This document shows, one piece after another, positions 57,325 to 64,000 of a stretch of DNA of 64,000 nt (positions are counted from its first letter, which is position 1; every line of letters starts with the position of its first letter). The DNA comes from Maea johnstoni (taxonomy: Eukaryota; Annelida; Polychaeta; Spionida; Magelonidae). The position numbers were made by a program, and so were the translations under genes. The notes beneath the pieces are model-generated. The model saw only the letters and a list, made by a program, of their open reading frames with translations. It was not told where the DNA came from and did not search any database. The stretch is taken from assembly GCA_963942565.1 (NCBI GenBank), contig OZ012684.1, forward strand, positions 68,402,595-68,466,594, in the 5' to 3' direction.

Positions 57325-57879
57325 GCAGGGTCTGGAAGCAGCCAGTCTTACCAGGCTCCGCTGGACTGGCAAGAAATAAATCTACTGTAAACCTCCGCTG
57401 AGATATGGCTATAAGTCTGACCTTTCGGACCATTGCATGCTTCATGTCCTGTTGTTACATTTTAGTGGGGATATGTATATGAATAATTTTTCTTGTCTAC
57501 TTCTTAACTTTCTGAATGTTATTGATAAAGACTAGAAATGTAAAGTGGCTTCTCTCAGTATCTCTAGCTTAATTTATTATATCAAGATATTTAATTTATA
57601 TCTCCCTATTGTCACGGCATAATCTACATACAATAAATTTGATTTTTGAGTTAGGGACTTTTCTGTGCCCGTTATGACCATACTGATCACAATGTTTTTT
57701 TTGGCAAAAATGAGAGAAATCTGATATTTCACAAGGTTACAGTTATTGTTTTGCATGACTCAAGAACAATCCAATAGCCTATGCATATCAGTGGGAACAT
57801 AAAAAAGAAATTACCTGAAAGATATTTCTACTTATGATATACCAACAAACTGAACCACTTAATTGGAACTAATAATTTG
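57325..57879. other. No recognised features
   Basis: Unique AT-rich sequence after the family J copy. Confidence 0.4.
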
Positions 57880-58090
57880 GCTGACCATTCATCTTGACCC
57901 TGGTTGCCATGGTGACGGGTGAAGGACACCCAGGTGTCAGTTACGATGTTGAGTTTCTACCCTTGGGGTGGAATAAGGGTAGCGTTGTGTTCTTACTGCT
58001 GGGAGCAAGAAAGACCTCTCACTTCCTTCTGTCATGGTGTGATTAATGTTCTTATGTCACTGCGAGTGAGGCTGTTATATGTACAGGCTG
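57880..58090. promoter_or_regulatory. RFX X-box-like site in a unique block
   Basis: GTTGCCATGGTGAC at 57903-57916 is a near-perfect palindromic X-box, the RFX target found in ciliary gene promoters and enhancers. The surrounding 200 bp is balanced and unique. No gene start was found nearby. Confidence 0.4.
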
Positions 58091-58108
58091 CTTGACTGGG
58101 GGCTAACC

Positions 58109-59240
58109 CCAGGCACCTTGTACTCTAAATACTCCACTTACCACCTGCGATAGCCTCACATTATTATAGCCAACATACCAGCAATATACTGAGCTACCAT
58201 ATTCTACCTATTACACAGACCTACTCCAGGTACCTTGTACTCTAAATACTCCACTCACCACCTGTGGTAGCCTCACATTATAGCCAACATACCAGCAATA
58301 TACTGAGCTACCATATTCTACCTATCACACAGACCTACTCCAGGCACCATGTACTCTAAATACTCCACTTACCACCTGCGATAGCCTCACATTATTATAG
58401 CCAACATACCAGCAATATACTGAGCTACCATATTCTACCTATTACACAGACCTACTCCAGGCACCATGTACTCTAAATACTCCACTTACCACCTGCGATA
58501 GCCTCATACTACAGTCAACATACCAGCAATATACTGAGCTACCATATTCTACCTGCAGACTAGAAAAAAAACATTTCTATCACACAGGCCTTCTTTCAGG
58601 TACCATGTATTCTTAAAACACTCCATTTACACCTGCAAAAGCAGTATTTATAACCTGCAATAGCCTCTCAGTATAGACAACATGCCAACATAATACTCTG
58701 CTACCATATTCTACCTACATGGTGGAAAATATCACATCGTCATATGGGCCAACCATAGGCACCTTAGACAACATACCAGCTATACATTTACCTACCATAT
58801 TCTACCCACAGATCAGAAAATAACAAGATGTGGTATATATACAATAGTTATCACATGGGGGTTCCCCTGGTACATTGTAGCCTATTTGAACACTCTACTT
58901 TCCACATCTATAGTCTCACAGTACAGACAACATGCCAACAAAATATGTAGCTACCCTTTCTATCTTAGCTAGATAATAACATGTGGGGTAACAAAAAACA
59001 AAAACTATCACTTGGGCCTACCCCAGGCAGCATGTACTCTAAACGCTCCACTTACCACCTCCGATAGCCACATACTATAACTGACATGCCAACAAAAAAC
59101 ATCGCTACCATATTCTACCTACAGACTAACTAATAACACAATTGGGCCTCAGACGGTTATACTCAAAGCAGTCCATGGATCATCTACAGTAGCCACACAC
59201 AATAGACACATGTCAACATAATGCTTTTAAACCACCCTTC
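58109..59240 (+). repeat. 117-bp tandem array, young core and decayed tail
   Basis: Units start at 58109, 58226, 58340 and 58457 (steps of 117, 114 and 117 bp) and are almost identical. From 58596 on the same words ('caacataccagc', 'ctaccatattctacct', 'ccacttaccacct') recur in degraded, longer units to about 59240. The array therefore grew at its left end most recently. Confidence 0.95.
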
Positions 59241-59689
59241 TAGCTTCACACTTGATGTAGAAATATGGCTCATGAAAATGAATAGAGCATAAACTGTATA
59301 CTGCTCTTGCTTAATTCTGTTGATATCAAAGTATGATACATTGATAACCAATAAGATGGATGATCAGGGGATAGCACAGAATTTGTATAAAATCAGAGAG
59401 GCTATTGTTATGCTAAAACCGTATTGATTGGAATCTAATGTCAATGAGTTAATGGGTTAATGAATAAGAGGTTTATAATGTATTTATATGGCATTAGATG
59501 GTCATTATAAGCATGATATATTGAAAAACAAAGCTATTGATTAAATAAAGAGGTAGGAATTATAGTGTGTTAGATGAACAGTTTCTAAGGAAAGTTGAAT
59601 TTTATGTTAAAATGCTATATACAAATCAATATTTTAAGGAAATATAGAGTTTTGGCTTTGTACAGAGGTATTTATTAAGAGTTATTCTA
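59241..59689. other. No recognised features
   Basis: AT-rich unique sequence. Confidence 0.4.
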
Positions 59690-60140
59690 TGCTGTCACAG
59701 CCAGCTATATGAATGCTTGTATTCTGTATTAGATGGATGTTGAGTGCGGGTAACCAGTCTGAGCAGGCAGTAGGCCTACCTGCAGCAGCAGCAGCGGCAG
59801 TGAAGTGGTGTTTTTATACAGAGCTAGGTGTGATTTATTTTTGATGCAGCCATGCAGAGCAAGGACATTTCTCTGCAGACTCAGCAGGGGGCTGTGAAAT
59901 ATCGCTCTCACTACATGCATGACCTCCCCGCTGACTCACACTGACTGACTGCTGCTAGATCTTCTACCACACCACCTATTTCACACTCATCATAGATCTC
60001 ACACAATGGGGACCTGTGATTATATCCAAGCAAAAATTGAAGAAAATCGCAGCTTTTCTGTATAAGCTTAAGCCAGTAGAAGGTTGGATATAGCAAGCTT
60101 TTCCAAGCTACATATGGCAGGCGAAGACTGTAGGCACGAA
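59690..60140. promoter_or_regulatory. Candidate regulatory block
   Basis: Unique and balanced, with T-box-like AGGTGTGA (about 59825), an AP-1-like TGACTCA (about 59932) and a short (CAG)n run at 59782-59794. Two minus-strand frames (63 and 85 codons) carry no domain. Confidence 0.3.
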
Positions 60141-60146
60141 TACAAT

Positions 60147-60280
60147 GAAACCTCAGAAATGAGAACACCTTGGGACCACGGAAAAGCGTTCACATTAGGG
60201 GGTGTTCACATCACAGAGTTTTATTCATAATGCAAAAGATACAAAAGGGACCGTGGAAATTGTGTTCACATTAGGAAACT
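60147..60280. mobile_element. Family F MITE, truncated
   Basis: 'tacaatgaaacctcagaaatg' related left end (TA then CAATGAAACCTC), 'gttcacattagggggtgttc', 'acatcacagag', 'aaagatacaaaagggac' and 'attgtgttcacattagg'. It matches the copy at 25306 and is cut by the trinucleotide repeat. Confidence 0.65.
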
Positions 60281-60281
60281 T

Positions 60282-60329
<48 letters not shown>

Positions 60330-60336
60330 AGCAGCA
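60281..60336 (+). repeat. (TCA)n(CAG)n microsatellite
   Basis: About 12 TCA units running directly into six CAG units. Confidence 0.97.
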
Positions 60337-61119
60337 AATTGTCACCATTGTAGTATAATGTTATTTTCATTGTCATCATTATGAATTGATTGCGATAGTC
60401 ATCCTAGCATTGTTTTACTCATTACCATTGTCACCATCATCAAATCATCATCAAAATCATCATTTACATATTGTTCCTGTCATCTACAACTATAATAAAA
60501 GTGAAAGTAATATTTATTTCAACGGGATAACACAATTATAGTTAGAATGAGTTGCCCTAAGCTTTTAAGAATGTTCATCTTATAACTTTCAGCTGCACAT
60601 AACAACATCAGTAAGGCTATATTCCTTTCACATTTTTATTATCATCCTTATTCCATGACTACTTCAATCTTAAGAGTCAATACTTTGTTTAGTAATATGA
60701 TTCATATGATGTACTAGTTACCATTATCAATCATCATCATCATCATCATCATCATCATTGTCATATCTTCTTTGTCATCAACAGATTCTGCAGGTATCCC
60801 CTTCTCTGCTTTTACCTCTCTGGTATAACTTAGTACAAACTTCTTATGTATGTAGCAAGCTCACACATTTCTATAACAAATACAAATAGACACCTCCAAT
60901 ACATCCATCATTTAATCTTTTTGCTTTTTATCCAGGGGTATTTAAGTCAAAATAACCATTGGTTCGTCTAGACCGCATCTGCTTTTTGATCTGTTCACAA
61001 TTGCAACCCGGCTTGATATTTCATTAAGATAACATAATTATAGCTATTGATTGATTTATTATGAAAGATTGTCCCGATAGCCATGCCCAGTTAAATAGAT
61101 GAGGGGAAAGATGAAACCC
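60337..61119. other. No gene; minor (TCA)n
   Basis: CAT-rich degenerate text continues to about 60480, and a (TCA)n run sits at 60731-60758. Otherwise AT-rich and unique. Confidence 0.5.
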
Positions 61120-62316
61120 GAAACCTTTCTAGTCAGATGTCCCTCATGTAGCATCACTAAGACACATTCTATCCCACGGCTGACAGACTCAATAATTGAC
61201 GAGCATTTCCGTCTGAGTTACGAGGCTGGTGGCCCCCTATCATGTTACCTGTTTAATGAAGTTGTTTGAAGTTTTTCATGGCGTCAAGTGTAGCATAAGT
61301 AATCCGAAATTGATTTTTGAGCAATTGAGAAAAAAGCATTCGATGGAGTTGGATGGAGAAAGTTATGTTGAAAAGATGAGGTAATTTGTCATGTGATTGT
61401 CGTGGGGCCTGCGGAGAGGCAGCACAAGGGATCAAGCAGCTTTTGAGGATGGGGGAAGGATTTACAATGTATTTTTCGATAATGAATAGTCATTTTTGGA
61501 CTCCTGCATATGCTTCGAGGCCCTCAGGCAGAACCAGTCGCTCTTTGCATTCTCTTGTTCACAAAACGTGGCGACCACCTACTGTTAGATGGGAGGAGTT
61601 GGGAGATAAAAACCAGAGAAATTGGGGCCACATCCTCGCTGGTGTGGGTATGAGGGTTGTCAGGTATGTAGTGGTCAGAAGGGTGTTAACTAGGGTGCTG
61701 GGTACAAGGGTATGTTTATACCCAGCGTCGGGCAAGAAAGACGTGTGGGACAAAAGATACACAGAGAAATGAGCAACGGGAAGAGGTCAGTGTGAAACAG
61801 GTGGTAGGAGGGTTTCCGTAAACACCCCAGAGTACCCACCTGGGTACCCTTATATACACTAAACACTGATGACTGACTGGCTGTGGCTTCAGCCATACAT
61901 TATGCCACCAAGCTTGTTACCATATGCTGCAGGCACTTCTTACCTGTATAGACACATGTAGGTTAGCAGCCCTCCTGGCGGTGGTGGTACAAGCAGGGCT
62001 CTGATTTGGCTAACTAGTAGACTCTTGACACAGAGAGACACAAAGTACACCGCATGCTGCAGTACTGTTAGTGTGTGTGTGTCACCTGGATTATCAATGT
62101 ACCTGTGTGCAGGACAGCCACAGCAAGTTTCTGCAGAACTTGGCAACTTTGCAACAATACAAGGTAAAGGATTAATACTTCTCATGTTTTGGAAAGAGTA
62201 CCCTTCCCAAAATAGGTTGGAGGTAATATCTCTCATGTGTTGGCAGTGGTATTCTTTCCGGAGTAGAAGTACCCAGTAAAATGCAAGGATTTAAAATTGA
62301 CTAATGGAAATAGATT
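61120..62316. promoter_or_regulatory. Large balanced unique region
   Basis: 61120-61560 is CpG-containing with homeodomain/GATA-like text (CGATAATGAATAG about 61477). 61560-61760 is purine-rich with 'ggtatgtttatacc' (61708-61721). 61828-61849 holds GTACCCACCTGGGTAC, an E-box-centred palindrome. At 62180-62275 two roughly 65-bp units resemble each other ('tctcatgt.ttgg', 'agtacccttcc'). A 128-codon frame (61386-61772) has mixed composition but no domain or clear splice sites. Candidate regulatory DNA; an exon cannot be excluded. Confidence 0.3.
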
Positions 62317-62995
62317 TTTACCTACATGGCTTTGTTACCTGTAATCAGCTCTTACTTGGCTCTGTTACCTCTAAGCATCACTTACTTCAAATATTTTGAA
62401 ATAATTTGCTTTTGCCTGCAAGTTTTCATCAAAATTGTCAGGCTGCTTTTGGCCTCTGTGGGCATTAAAGGGGTAAAGAATTGCTATTGTAAGTTGGATG
62501 GTTAAAGGAGTATTCATTACTTATTCAATAAAGCATCTTTGATTGGCAGCTATGTTGTTACGTAAATATAGTCAGATTGTGAGGTATATAGCCTTCTTTC
62601 TGGATAAATAAATGGGTGAAGTAATTTGATAGAAAAGGACAGGCAAACAATGATAGGTAATTTTATTAGTAAATTAGGACTTGTTACCTATAATCATCAC
62701 TTACCTGGATTTGTTACCTGTAATCATCACTTACTTGTATTTGTTACCTGTAATCATCACTTACCTGGATTTGTTACCTGTAATCATCACTTACTTGTAT
62801 TTGTTACCTGTAATCATCATTTACCTGGATTTGTTATAGTTAATCATCGCTTATCTGTATTTGATACTTATATTCATCACATACCTGGATTTGTTACCTG
62901 TAATCATCATTTACCTGGATATGTTACCTGTAATAATCACTAACCTGAATTTTTTTACCTGTAATAATTACTTACTTTGATTTGTTACCTGTCAG
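62317..62995 (+). repeat. 30-bp minisatellite, two blocks
   Basis: The main block, 62677-62995, has about 10.5 units of 'ttacctgtaatcatcac' plus 'ttacctggatttg', with a two-unit alternation ('cctgg' / 'cttgt'). Two decayed units lie at 62318-62384. A family B right end sits between the blocks. The 105-codon frame (repeated HHLPGFVTCN) arises because 30 bp is a multiple of three. Confidence 0.95.
62379..62478. mobile_element. Family B right-end fragment
   Basis: 'acttcaaatattttgaaata', 'aaaattgtcaggctgctttt' and 'gggcattaaaggggtaaag' are a family B right half, embedded between the two blocks of the 30-bp minisatellite. Confidence 0.6.
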
Positions 62996-63003
62996 CTCAT
63001 ACT

Positions 63004-64000
63004 GGGCCAATTTCATTAAGCCACTTGATACCTGGTTTAAAGTTAAACCAGGTCACAACTTGAAGATAGACTAGGTCTCAAAGTTAGGCCAATTTCATTA
63101 AGCATTTAGTACCTGGTCTAAAGTTGAACCAGGTCACAAATATGGGACTAACTTTAGACCAGGGGAGGGGTGGTTTATATCCTAGTAGGGCCTGGTCTAA
63201 ATATTTATATGTCTGATATAAAGGCTATTTTTGAGTATATAAACTGGACTTAGCATATACATAGCCATTTTATGAATATTCTGGTACAATCATAACTGAA
63301 ACACGTTTTTTTTTTCAGAAAGAAAATAACATGCTTGTAAATTTGCATATATTATGTGATGCAGACAAATCTAACACACCTTAATGCTAATAAAGTTGTA
63401 CAGATGGCATTTGTCACGTTTCCCAAAAAATGCTTTTTGTCATAGATTTGTCAACAAAAATGTCAGGTACCGCTCTCTTTGAAAAATCTCTCAAATAAAA
63501 AGAAAAAAAATAACACAGTTTGGAAGCAAACTAAGAAACTTGTCTTAGTAGTAGAATAAACCACTGGCATTTGCATTTCAAAGATATCTTGCTTCTATAC
63601 TTACATTTTGATATTCATAAATAGTTGTGGTGCTGATACATGTCTTGAATTGCAGAGTGCAGCATTGAGGCATCTGACTCATAAGTCAGAATAAATATCA
63701 AATCAATTAAAATTGACAATGGTAAATATTGCATATATCAACTTTGTTTTATATTCCATAGTTTTAATTAGCATTCTACATCATAATTGCATACAATACT
63801 TAATACATGTATTTTTCATTCCAAAGAAATAATACCCTATACTGGTCATCCACTATAGATGCAATAGGCTTTGTTGAGGGAGTGAAGGTTTCTATTCTCT
63901 CAACATGGGGTCCTCTACTCATAGCCTTTGTTATTCTGACCACAAGCCCTTGCTAATGCCCAAAATAGAGCGAAAACCAAGGCCTAGATAGTTGAGACTA
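63004..64000. mobile_element. Family J transposon, second copy (runs off the window)
   Basis: Starts GGGCCAATTTCATTAAG at 63004 and follows the copy at 56168 in the same orientation with few differences (several short indels, roughly 93-96% alike by eye). It includes the duplicated left end. The right end lies beyond the window. Confidence 0.9.

Noticed and set aside
62626-62943. 105-codon repeated-peptide frame and a CRISPR-like look of regular repeats
   Set aside because: It is a 30-bp minisatellite with no unique spacers; CRISPR arrays are not expected in an animal nuclear genome.

Overview
This window looks like non-coding nuclear DNA from an animal, most likely a marine invertebrate. 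The signs are AT-rich sequence, long (TA)n, (TC)n and (CAT)n microsatellites, dispersed tRNA-derived SINEs, many short inverted-repeat elements with TTAA, TA, 3-bp or 8-bp target duplications, and candidate splice signals. The sequence alone does not give the species. I found no convincing complete protein-coding gene, rRNA or functional tRNA. The longest open frames (105-191 codons) lie in tandem repeats or base-skewed tracts. One minus-strand open stretch near 10.6-10.8 kb has a good splice donor and is offered as a weak exon candidate. A short DIRS-like (tyrosine-recombinase retroelement) fossil may lie near 1.7-1.9 kb.

The window is mostly a layered repeat record. I tracked these families by internal comparison: A, a 'gggtgtcc' repeat (about 2.6, 5.6, 6.3 and 38.8 kb); B, about 220-bp TTAA-flanked MITEs with TTAACCCATTCATGCC-type ends (about 15 whole or partial copies); C, about 210-bp TTAA-flanked foldback MITEs (19.0, 25.8, 27.5 and 51.5 kb); D, a tRNA-headed SINE (about 10 copies); F, a TA-flanked pogo/mariner-like MITE (25.3 and 60.15 kb); H, a GGCCTAAAA-ended MITE (39.1 and 43.8 kb); and J, a 1157-bp element with GGGCCAATTTCATTAAG ends (56.2 and 63.0 kb). 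Several copies are nested, which gives relative insertion ages.

The most striking object is a putative 4387-bp element at 15951-20337. It is bounded by a 13-bp inverted repeat (CCCTGGTGAAATG), splits a SINE D copy into two matching halves, and carries large end-proximal arrays built on the palindrome ACATGT/AACATGTT. Nested in it are a 468-bp hAT-like MITE with an exact 8-bp duplication, a 488-bp near-perfect foldback element flanked by TTAA, a family C MITE and a hAT-type end. The end architecture recalls CACTA/EnSpm elements, but no transposase is visible, and I cannot match it to a named family.

Minisatellites with larger units form a second layer: a 155-bp unit (36.2-37.8 kb), a 68-bp unit (35.4 kb), a 100/120-bp alternating array (41.7-42.4 kb), a 175-182-bp array (45.9-46.6 kb), a roughly 130-bp array whose unit resembles a tRNA A-box (53.3-54.3 kb), a 72-bp triplication inside a family B MITE (54.4 kb), a 117-bp array (58.1-59.2 kb) and a 30-bp array (62.7-63.0 kb). 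A 1.7-kb strand-biased segment (28.4-30.1 kb) may be a minus-strand non-LTR retroposon.

Between repeats are blocks of 200-600 bp with more CpG and balanced composition that do not recur in the window (for example near 8.2-8.8, 31.7-32.2, 38.0-38.4, 45.3-45.9, 48.2-48.8, 50.8-51.5, 54.6-55.0, 55.6-56.0 and 61.1-61.6 kb). They look like conserved regulatory DNA in a gene desert or a long intron. That is an inference to be tested by comparison with related genomes.
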